NCBI GenBank assembly: GCA_026419775.2
Contig: JAOPGA020001377.1
Coordinates: forward strand, 1-47,048
Length of the DNA stretch: 47,048 bases
Source of the DNA: Acrasis kona
Lineage: Eukaryota; Heterolobosea; Eutetramitea; Acrasida; Acrasidae
Direction of reading: 5' to 3'
The stretch's first letter is position 1; each line of letters starts with the position of its first letter. Made by a program: the position numbers and the translations under genes. This document shows positions 28,109-35,820 of the stretch, in pieces. The notes beneath the pieces are model-generated. The model made no database searches. It worked only from the letters and a program-made list of their open reading frames with translations, and had not been told where the DNA came from.

Positions 28109-30304
28109 TTATTCACAAATAAAGTCATCTATTGAGTCAGGAACGTTTTGATACAATTCTGTTCTTCCCTTCTCTGTAATCATTGAATTGTGGCTCAAAT
28201 CAAGTCTACTCAAGCATGAAAGAGCATCCAAACGATTAGTAAACTGTACAATGCGGTCGCTGATGCTGTTTTCTCGCAAGTCGATGGAGGCCAAAAATCG
28301 ATTGCGTGTTATTAATAAATACGCACCAGAGTCTGTAATGTTGTTCTTGCTCAAGTCCAGATGCTTCAATAAACATTTGACATTTTCACTGTTGACCACA
28401 ACAGGCAGCACTGCTGCGTCTCCTATATCATTGTTTGCTCTCAAATTCACACTTTCTAGGTAGTTGAGTGATGACAGAATTCTTGCAGCTCCTGTTGTGC
28501 CAACTTGACAGTGGGAGATATCCAGGTGCACAATGTTGGGAAAGTAGACCGAAATCAAAGATGCAACTTGGTCTCCTATTCCGTGGTTATAAGAAATGTC
28601 GAGGGTCATACTAATGGTGTTCGTGCGCAATGTACAACTCTCCACACCTCCGTTGGAGCCGCTCATAACGGGTGTCAAGCATTGATCCGTAAAGTTGTTC
28701 CTTGAAATGTTCAAGTGGCTCAACTCAAGTGGTAGTGTCAATAAAAGTAGTTTACAACTCCAGTCATCCAGATTACAAGACTCTAATTCTAATCTCCGAA
28801 GCGATCGGACAGAGGTGATGTTTGCAATTGCTTGGAGTTTTTCAGTTGCAACATTAGTATAAGAGGATGAAGAGGAGGATGAACCGAGATCAATACCATT
28901 CAGACACAATACAGCAAGTTCGTTCAATCTACTCAAATTTCTCATGCACGATGGATCGTTCAATAACTCATTGTCGCTCAAGTCTAAATGACGTATGCTA
29001 TCCATATCACATATTTGTAACATTTTGTCGGTATCAATGTCACATCTGTACAAATGAATTTCCTTGACCCGGACACACACGGCCAACGACTTTATTGTAT
29101 CCAAAGACAAGGAATTCATGGACAAGTTCAAATAACTAAGGTTTATGTTCATATTATCGTGAAGCACCAGTTTAGAGATGTTATTTTTGGCAAGATTAAT
29201 CTTTTTAAGGTTTGACCCAAAGTGAGAGGCAGCTTCAAATATATAAGCAGCGCCAACATCTGTTATTTTATTGTAACTCAAGTCTATATCTGACAATTGA
29301 GCCCATCTTTCGATCGGAATGGACAATAAATCTTCATCTCCTACTTGATCTCTTAAACTTCTTAACTTTAATTGTTTCATGGTCTTCATGGTTTTTGTCG
29401 ACAATAACGAATGAATGAGCGACCAGCCGACACCTGTTGAGGACAAGTCCAATGACTCTAATCGAGTGCAATTCAAAAGCCAAGGATGTAAACTGGTTCC
29501 GCTCAATAGTACATTGTAGCTTAAATCCAACTTTGACAAGTATCTCTCAATGTAGTCATAGTCTTGTGTGGGTCGGCTTGGTTGACTAAAGATTTCCTTC
29601 AACGAAGAGTCTGTCAGCATATTGTTGGAGAGGTCGAGGGTCGATACGTAACCGCTTCTAGGTATCACGCTGCCGTATACTCTTGTATGGTCAGCACGGG
29701 TAATCCATGATAGTATAGCACAGGATAGATCCAAATGAGGGAACAGCACTTTGATGGACCGAGATGGGTCGTTGGAGAAGTACCCGTAAAGTAATTTAAT
29801 GTTTTGGTTTTGAAGGGAACGTAGCGAAGGTGTGTCGTCTCCGTTATTGTTTATAAAGTCGCACATGCGAAGCGAGTGGAATTCCAATATCAACATTATA
29901 ACGTCATGTGGAACTCTATCCCAAACGTTGAAAGCATATCTGGCTGTTGGTGTTCTCGGCGTGGACGCGGATTGTGTGTCTAATTTCCTCAACTTTGGGG
30001 TGCGCTGTCTACGTGTAAAGTGGTCCTCAGTAGGGGTCGTTACATCCTTCCGTTTTTTATTTGGGGTCGGGTAATAATTACTACAAATGTAGTACGGTTG
30101 TTCAGTGTTTGTTTGAAGTGCGACTAGTGGGGAGTGCGTTTTGGTTCCAACGTTAACGTGTTGGCTGTTTGGCTGTGACGCGCAAGGACTAGGATATGCC
30201 GCAGCAGTCTTATCAAGAATTGCAGGTGATACCGCTCTTGGTGCACTACTCACAGTGATGTAAGGCACAGAGTTCGAGGACGATGTTGCGTGGCTGGTGA
30301 TCAT
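28109..30304 (-). CDS. Leucine-rich repeat protein with F-box-like segment
   Basis: A 731-residue intronless protein. The first 115 residues are disordered with TP sites (RRQRTPKLRK, ASTPRTPTAR). WDRVPHDVIMLILEFHSL (about residues 125-142) resembles an F-box, followed by a helical spacer. From about residue 195 at least a dozen leucine-rich repeats follow in the ribonuclease-inhibitor/NLRC3 style: YVSTLDLSNNMLTDSSL, RHLDLSDNEL, KHLDLSKNNITDSGAYLL, SRLDLSHNS. A Ser run (SSSSSSS) occurs mid-array. It could be a substrate receptor of an SCF ubiquitin ligase if the F-box is real; otherwise it is a binding scaffold. The stop is nested in AATAAA. Confidence 0.8.
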   Translation of the reverse strand: MITSHATSSSNSVPYITVSSAPRAVSPAILDKTAAAYPSPCASQPNSQHVNVGTKTHSPLVALQTNTEQPYYICSNYYPTPNKKRKDVTTPTEDHFTRRQRTPKLRKLDTQSASTPRTPTARYAFNVWDRVPHDVIMLILEFHSLRMCDFINNNGDDTPSLRSLQNQNIKLLYGYFSNDPSRSIKVLFPHLDLSCAILSWITRADHTRVYGSVIPRSGYVSTLDLSNNMLTDSSLKEIFSQPSRPTQDYDYIERYLSKLDLSYNVLLSGTSLHPWLLNCTRLESLDLSSTGVGWSLIHSLLSTKTMKTMKQLKLRSLRDQVGDEDLLSIPIERWAQLSDIDLSYNKITDVGAAYIFEAASHFGSNLKKINLAKNNISKLVLHDNMNINLSYLNLSMNSLSLDTIKSLAVCVRVKEIHLYRCDIDTDKMLQICDMDSIRHLDLSDNELLNDPSCMRNLSRLNELAVLCLNGIDLGSSSSSSSYTNVATEKLQAIANITSVRSLRRLELESCNLDDWSCKLLLLTLPLELSHLNISRNNFTDQCLTPVMSGSNGGVESCTLRTNTISMTLDISYNHGIGDQVASLISVYFPNIVHLDISHCQVGTTGAARILSSLNYLESVNLRANNDIGDAAVLPVVVNSENVKCLLKHLDLSKNNITDSGAYLLITRNRFLASIDLRENSISDRIVQFTNRLDALSCLSRLDLSHNSMITEKGRTELYQNVPDSIDDFICE

Positions 30305-30760
30305 TTTATTCCGAAAAACAAGTGAATAGAAAGACGTCTATTAATTCCCTGCTAGTTCTTTTTTAAAATAAGAAATGGCATTATAAATTGATCTAATTAC
30401 AGGTTTCACCCAACTTATCCTCTAAAAATAATGAAATTGCTTAAAGTAAAATTTATAAATAAAAAAGCTTTTTTACGTCCAAATTGCAATACCGGTAGAT
30501 TCCGAGGTGGATAAATTCGGTCGGCTAATAATATTTAAATTCCCGTGCATCAATAACCGGTAATTCTACTCACACATCGTTTCAATGCTTTCACATGTCC
30601 TGAAACGTTTATGTAAATCAAAACACAAACCTGCAAAAAAAACTATACGACAACATAACTTCCCGAAATAAAATTTGTAGGTAATTTTTACAACGCTCGT
30701 TGTAACTTCTTGTAGTTGTTAATTTTTCCCAAATTTGTTTATTTTATTTGTATTTTTACG
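30305..30760. promoter_or_regulatory. Divergent promoter region, LRR gene and HAD gene
   Basis: A 456-base AT-rich spacer between two divergent starts. ACCGGTA occurs at about 30490 and ACCGGTAATTCTAC at about 30552, a possible repeated regulatory sequence. No coding sequence or RNA gene is visible. The frame of the HAD gene is open to 30716 but has no ATG before 30761. Confidence 0.35.
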
Positions 30761-32068
30761 ATGAAGGCCGCTATTACCAACATGTCGCCTGTTGGTAAGT
30801 CTCACACATCGTATAAACAAAGTCCCAAGCACAACAAGAGCAACAAACCATCGCCATCATCACAACGTGGATATTCGCCAAATCTCGATAGCACATTCAC
30901 ATCCACCCTCAGTGGGAATGAGTTCTTTACGGAAAATGGGTTTAAAAGCGTCAGTCCGAGCAGCTATAGAAAAAAAAAGCACTCATCAAGTGTCAACATT
31001 TCTAACATGTCTCCTTCACACTCTGGCTGTAGATCAAAAGAAGAGTTCTCGGATGTGATTCAGTATTTAATTGAATCAATACAAGACGCTAACAAGGCGG
31101 TGAAGCATTCAAAAAAAGCCATGAATACATTTCTTGCAGGATTAGACAACCTCGATCGTAGTTCTAGTCCCCTGCAGAAAAGAAGGTCACTTTATGCCTC
31201 CGACTCAGATGATGCAGAATATGAAGGGACAGATACATCCTACAATACGGCAGCCACATCTCCCATGAAATATAAAACTATTCCGCTGTTGGAAAGTCCT
31301 CCAATAGCTAAAAAATATTCAAATTATGTAGAGGATATCGAAGACAGCGAAGTGTGCTGGAGCACATTGAACAGCTCACTAGATGATATGCAGAGCTTGT
31401 TAGTTAATCTAGTGGGAGATAAGAAAATCGTTATAGCAGTAGACATTGATGAAGTGCTTTCAATGTTTGTGCACAAGCTAGCTCAATGGTACAACGAACA
31501 GCTTCCTCCTGAAAAGGAACATATCCCTTACGAGAGATACAATACTTATCACTTCTGGAATGTATGGGATATGGATATGAAGGAAGCAGTGGTGTTGGTT
31601 GAGCAATTTTTCAAATCGGAGTCATTTATAAATCATGTACCAATCACTGGTTCGCAAGAAGTGCTTAGAAAACTATCATTAAGATATGACCTTGTTGTTG
31701 TGACAAGTAGACATGCCATATTAGAGGACTTAACTAAAAAATTCATCGACGCCCACTATTCATCCATCTTCAAGGATGTAAAGTTTGGCAATCACTATGG
31801 AGAAGGCGTCAAGATGTCTAAACCTGATATGTGTAAGCAAATTAATGCTGTTCTTCTAATAGATGATCAAATTGATTACGTCATGCAATGTGGAGACCAA
31901 GGAATAAAAGGTATTTTGTTTGGCGATTATCCATGGAACTCTAAGGACGTATCACACAAACTGGTGAGGAGAGTAAAGGGATGGGATGAGATCGAACATA
32001 TGGTTGATGAATTAGTATTCGAAAATTTTCAACTGGGAAAATCAGAACAAGAAATAAATCAATCTTGA
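30761..32068 (+). CDS. HAD-superfamily phosphatase with disordered N-terminal half
   Basis: 435 residues from the first in-frame ATG. The first 200 residues are Ser/Pro/Lys-rich and disordered with many SP sites (SPVGKS, SPKHNK, YSPNLD, SSPLQKRRSL), containing one helix (EEFSDVIQYLIESIQDANKAV). The C-terminal half is a HAD hydrolase: motif I VIAVDIDEVL (about residue 226), motif II VVVTSRH (about 314), a motif III Lys in VKMSKPD, and motif IV LLIDDQIDY (about 366). A helical cap with YHFWNVWDMDMKEA lies between motifs I and II. This resembles 5'(3')-deoxyribonucleotidase-type and related C1-cap HADs; the substrate is unknown. SP-rich N-terminus suggests regulation by phosphorylation (inference). 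Confidence 0.8.
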   Translation: MKAAITNMSPVGKSHTSYKQSPKHNKSNKPSPSSQRGYSPNLDSTFTSTLSGNEFFTENGFKSVSPSSYRKKKHSSSVNISNMSPSHSGCRSKEEFSDVIQYLIESIQDANKAVKHSKKAMNTFLAGLDNLDRSSSPLQKRRSLYASDSDDAEYEGTDTSYNTAATSPMKYKTIPLLESPPIAKKYSNYVEDIEDSEVCWSTLNSSLDDMQSLLVNLVGDKKIVIAVDIDEVLSMFVHKLAQWYNEQLPPEKEHIPYERYNTYHFWNVWDMDMKEAVVLVEQFFKSESFINHVPITGSQEVLRKLSLRYDLVVVTSRHAILEDLTKKFIDAHYSSIFKDVKFGNHYGEGVKMSKPDMCKQINAVLLIDDQIDYVMQCGDQGIKGILFGDYPWNSKDVSHKLVRRVKGWDEIEHMVDELVFENFQLGKSEQEINQS

Positions 32069-32083
32069 TTTTATTCAAAATGT

Positions 32084-32795
32084 TTACTTTTCTTTCTTTC
32101 TAGTGCCGTCTTCGTCGCTCAATCTTTTATTAATGTATTGCAACATTCCATAGTGGCAACCAAGAATGATTCCAAAAATGATTAGAGGATAAACAAAGAA
32201 TAGAGTAGTAGCCGAAGAGTACACCCAAGATATGAACACGATTGCATTTCCCATTGCGTAAATTGCAGCGTGAATGTAGAAAACTGTTAATGGGGTATCA
32301 TTGTTTTCGTACTTTAAAATGTAGTGAATGATGAACAGCATGATGAAAGATAAAACGGGGTATAATGACCACGGATAACTTCCGGCATGTTCATTTGTTA
32401 CTACTAACATTAAAGATGTGAGTGTCGAAAATAGTGCATGAATGTATATGCGACTATTGGCTGTAATGGATGGTTGTCTTGAGAATCCTAGTAAAAACGT
32501 TCCGAACAAAAATAGTGTTGCGTATAATGGATAGATGAACCCTGAAGAAAATGTTAGTAAATCAATGTTGATAAAAATACATACAAGGTAGTGCGTAGGG
32601 TGTGGCACACATGTAAACAATAATACATGTTAAATTGATTAAAAGTACCAAGCCTCCCAACGGTTTTATAAGTCCAGGGTATTTGTGCATGAGGGCGCCG
32701 CTGTTTGGTCCCTCTTTCATCATCGATGATATGCCCTTTAAGATCTTGGAAAACGATTTCTCTACTGTGTTTTTAATTGTCGTCATCGTAGACAT
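32084..32795 (-). CDS. Multipass membrane protein of unknown family
   Basis: Exon 32795-32585 joins exon 32541-32084 across a 43-nt intron (GTATGT donor, TTACTAAC branch-like motif, TTCTTCAG acceptor), giving 222 residues. The first 45 residues are amphipathic and basic. About six hydrophobic segments follow: LGGLVLLINLTCIIVYMC, FIYPLYATLFLFGTFLLGF, IYIHALFSTLTSLMLVV, YPVLSFIMLFIIHYIL, TVFYIHAAIYAMGNAIVFISWVY, and LFFVYPLIIFGIILGCHYGML. The tail is charged and cytosolic-looking (KRLSDEDGTRKKEK), with a KKEK ending like an ER-retrieval signal. I do not recognise the family. It converges with the HAD gene (15 bp between stops). Confidence 0.7.
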
Positions 32796-32977
32796 TGTTG
32801 TGTTTGTTTTTTCTTTTGTTAGATTTTGTCCTTATTTTCCCCTCATGAATAATTGGTTTATTTTTAGAAAAACAATAATAGTTTGTGGTACTTACAACGG
32901 GAATAAGAAAAGTCCCAAGACAAGTGTTTTATCGGAAGAGAGCCACAACGAACACGAACGGGTGGATGAATCCTTTT

Positions 32978-34199
32978 TTATTGATAGAAATTTTGACCTT
33001 GTTCCTTCTTTGATCTTTCGTAGTACATGAACAACAATTCGTAACCTCCACGATAATTGTACTGACACTTTTGCTTCATGACCAAAGACTCACAGCTCAC
33101 TTTGTGTTGTTGAAGGTCCAAACATTTTTTAGGATCGTTTCTAATCATGACGGTCACTGTCATCCTTCCGGGTTTGAATACTTTTGCAACCTCGTCAATG
33201 ACTTGGTCCACATTCTTGTCGCAGTTAGTTTCGTAGCTGGCAAAGCTGCAATGTTCCTCTGGTGTGATGTGAATGGTAGAATAGAATTGTTTGAGCAGTC
33301 CATTCATTGAGTAACCACAAGGTTCGAATTGGAAAGCATCAATGGTGCTTCCTGGTAAAATGTTAGTAATTCCTGATTTCTTCGAGATATCATAGCTGGT
33401 CAAAGTTGAGTTGTGACTTCCTCTGCAGAATTGTTTCATGACGTTCATGTCCAGGTCGTGCATCATGATCTCCAACACAACATTTTTTTCTTGACTTGGA
33501 GTGACGTCTTGGTTGAGTTGGGCCATGTATAAATACCAATGATCTCCATCCAATGGACCGACCACTCTACCTGATCCATGAGGTGCGAAGAACTTGTTCA
33601 AGTACTCGACTTCTTCGGTGAAGCTAGAGTGAGGAGAAGGTTGGAGATGAGGGAACACGAAATTCTTACGAGAGTACATGATGTGATCAGGTTTCAAATT
33701 ACAGCTTGAAGCGAGTTCTAGAATGGGTTGAATTGTATATAACAAGGTAGTTGTTCCGCACGTCTTGAGAAGGACGTGATCAGGATACACAAACAATGAG
33801 GACTCCGATAGCACGTAGGCGTCAAAGTGCTCGTTGCTGGTTCTGCTGATGATCTTGCAATGTGCTAGATCGAGTACTTTTTGTTGCCAGACCTCGGATT
33901 TGATTCTCCTGAGATCTGACTGCTCTCCACCATTGTGGGTGAAGGTAATTGAAATTTTCTTTTCTGGTCCTTCGAAACCTTCGAAAGCGTAAGGTGCGAG
34001 CACCAAACCAGTTGGGTGGTTGTTGGGCACTTTGTTTTTGTTACCGCTGTGGTGGGTAATGTGCGCAATGTGTTGATGGTTGTGTAATAGAGACGCTGTG
34101 ACCATGGCGTAGTCGATGCTAGCGTGGTTTCTTGATGATGATCTAGAGAATTATAAGACGCGAGATGGAATGTATTACTTACGCCTCGAGACAAGACAT
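32978..34199 (-). CDS. S-adenosylmethionine decarboxylase proenzyme
   Basis: This is the pyruvoyl enzyme that makes decarboxylated SAM for spermidine and spermine synthesis. YVLSESSLFV contains the self-cleavage site; the second residue after Glu-Ser becomes the pyruvoyl group. FEGFEGPEKKI, LKTCGTTTLLY with the catalytic Cys, and YSRKNFVFPHLQPSPH are family signatures. Length is 393 residues if translation starts at 34199. Exon 34199-34183 (MSCLEA...) then joins exon 34142-32978 across a 40-nt intron (GTAAGT donor, TTCTCTAG acceptor). A start at the downstream ATG 34105 would give 375 residues. An upstream ORF overlaps this start (separate entry), as in animal and plant homologues that are controlled by polyamines. 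The stop is nested in AATAAA. Confidence 0.92.
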
Positions 34200-34248
34200 T
34201 TCTAGTTAATGAGCTTAAACCGAGTTGATTCTCAACTTCCGAATGCAT
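34119..34248 (-). other. Spliced upstream ORF in the decarboxylase leader
   Basis: An ATG at 34248 opens a 29-codon frame that begins MHSEVEN and, after removal of the 40-nt intron 34182-34143, ends IIIKKPR and TAG at 34119. It starts 49 bases before the main ATG at 34199, in another frame, and stops 13 bases before the alternative main ATG at 34105. Scanning ribosomes would meet it first. Translation is not shown by the sequence. Confidence 0.5.
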
Positions 34249-34758
34249 AAAAGCAATATTAGTTTTTTCTATAATGTTATAAGATGACTCGGCAGAGTGT
34301 ATGATTACAGTTTGTCTTCGATCAATCGATCGTATCCGTGCTATATAAATACTATCCCCCCGCTGTTGACGTGAAAGTGTTTTTAACACAAGATGGAACA
34401 ATCATTCTAATCTCGCGGAGATTTTGTATGTAACTCCGGGATTTTTTGATTGGACATCTATTTGGAGTGGACTTCAAGACCAGAGTTCCCATAAGATTTG
34501 CCGCAATCAAGGTCCTTCGATTTCAACTACGATCATCTAAAAATAACATATCTAATAGAATTGTAAGAAGGTGGGTATTAAGGACTTGTCTTTCTTCTAT
34601 TATAATACCTCCAAATGACATTTAAACAGCTATCATGTTCACCAGGACCCTTGGTTTAAATCAAGGAAGAGATCGGAAAACAAAGATATAGAAGATCTTG
34701 TATAGGTGTCAATAAAAATAAGTTTCTTTTCAATTCCATTACTTGTTGTAAAGAAAAT
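34200..34758. promoter_or_regulatory. Divergent region between SAM decarboxylase and GST
   Basis: About 560 bases. The left part is the decarboxylase leader and promoter, with TATATAAAT at 34342-34350 (readable on the minus strand as ATTTATATA). The right part precedes the GST start. No further gene or RNA was seen. Confidence 0.35.
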
Positions 34759-35430
34759 ATGGTGGAGGTTGTTTTGTGGTCATGCGGAGCTTGCCCGTAT
34801 GCTCAACGTGCCCGTATAGTGCTGTTGGCGAAAGAAGTGCCCAATTATAAAATAAATGATTTGGACAATGATATACTTCTCAAAAAGAAGGAGAAGCCTC
34901 AGGAACTTTTGAGGAAAAACCCATACGGCGCAGTGCCAGTACTCGACCACGGCAATCATTCCATATACGAAAGTGCTATTATAATGACTTACCTTGAAGA
35001 TGCATTTCCAGGAGGAGTGAGGTTGCTCCCAAGTGATCCTAAGGGTAGATCAGTGGTGAGTATGTTAATAGCTGATTGTGACAAGAAAATCACAACCATG
35101 TACCCACTAATGTTTAATAAGGATGAAGCAAAAACTGAAGAGTTTGAAAAAAACTTTACAGATGCGTTGCAATTCTTGGATGATAAATTTAACAACATAT
35201 CAGGCGACTATTTCGCCGGTGACGAGATAACTCTTGCGGACGTCGCTTTTGTACCATTTTTTGAGAGAATTAAGGTTGCAGTAGAACCATTGAGGGGAAA
35301 GAAATACCTTGAAAACTTTATAAATCTCAACAATTGGTACAAGCGTATGCAATCCTTCCAGCCATTTGTAGATTCGAGAATGGAACAATCCGAAATGTTG
35401 GAGTTTTACAAGAAGTATATAAACAAATAA
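34759..35430 (+). CDS. Glutathione S-transferase, omega/lambda-like
   Basis: A 223-residue intronless two-domain GST. The thioredoxin-like N-domain starts VEVVLWSCGACPYAQRARIVL; CPYAQR with Cys near residue 12 is the active-site motif of omega, lambda and dehydroascorbate reductase GSTs, which form a mixed disulfide with glutathione. A second Cys at residue 9 makes CGAC, a possible redox pair and less usual. NPYGAVPVLDHGNHSIYESAIIMTYLED contains the cis-Pro and the Glu-Ser glutathione-binding pair. The helical C-domain has GDEITLADVAFVPFFERI. The role is probably thiol transfer or deglutathionylation in the cytosol. The stop is nested in AATAAA. Confidence 0.88.
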   Translation: MVEVVLWSCGACPYAQRARIVLLAKEVPNYKINDLDNDILLKKKEKPQELLRKNPYGAVPVLDHGNHSIYESAIIMTYLEDAFPGGVRLLPSDPKGRSVVSMLIADCDKKITTMYPLMFNKDEAKTEEFEKNFTDALQFLDDKFNNISGDYFAGDEITLADVAFVPFFERIKVAVEPLRGKKYLENFINLNNWYKRMQSFQPFVDSRMEQSEMLEFYKKYINK

Positions 35431-35523
35431 ATAAATTATTCGCACATCGAAAATTATAGTACACCCACAACCTAATTTGTCCTGATCAAATACTTGAAGG
35501 TATCACATTGCACCAAAATAACT

Positions 35524-35528
35524 AAAAA
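35524..35528 (-). terminator. RNA polymerase III T-run after the tRNA
   Basis: Five T residues on the minus strand lie one base beyond the tRNA discriminator position, the usual place for pol III termination. This supports the gene still being, or recently having been, transcribed. Confidence 0.55.
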
Positions 35529-35529
35529 T

Positions 35530-35611
35530 GCATTGACGGGGATTTTCGATAATTATCGAACCCCGGTCTAGACGATGGCAACGTCCAATTCTACCACTAA
35601 ACCATCAATGC
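35530..35611 (-). tRNA. tRNA-Gly (anticodon GCC) with a 12-nt insertion in the T-loop
   Basis: Read from 35611 to 35530. The 7-bp acceptor is GCATTGA with TCAATGC. The D-arm/A-box TGGTTTAGTGGTAGAAT is normal. The anticodon stem is GGACG with CGTCT and the loop is TTGCCAT, giving anticodon GCC. The T-stem is CGGGG with CCCCG. The T-loop should be seven bases such as TTCGATT but is 19 bases, TTCGATAATTATCGAAAAT, which is 12 too many. Removing 12 leaves a standard 71-base tRNA-Gly. The insert creates a 16-bp palindrome and breaks the B box. A T5 terminator follows directly. It is either a tRNA with a non-canonical intron or a recent pseudogene. Confidence 0.8.
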
Positions 35612-35820
35612 AGACAAAACGGATGATAAAAACTGCTGTGTTATTCTTAAATAAATTCACAACAAAATACACGCCATCATAAATATTCTGAGATGGGTAA
35701 GTGAGGTTTCCCATCTTCAATGGCTCTGAATACATCCCATTGCGATAATTAGGAGAGTAAATAAGGTTAAGTTAACTCACGATAGAAGAGGAATAATATT
35801 TTTATTAGAAGCGATCAGCT
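35612..35820. other. Spacer with a short coding-like fragment
   Basis: On the minus strand at about 35751-35689 an open stretch reads WDVFRAIEDGKPHLPISEYL then TGA. It has no start codon, no upstream exon fits in the 70 bases before the phospholipase-like gene ends, and it is unidentified. AATAAA for the phospholipase-like gene lies at about 35796-35801 (minus strand). Confidence 0.3.

Noticed and set aside
33865-34401. 178-codon minus-strand frame overlapping SAM decarboxylase
   Set aside because: It is the unspliced uORF frame running through the intron and then out of frame through the enzyme gene; only the spliced 29-codon part is plausible.
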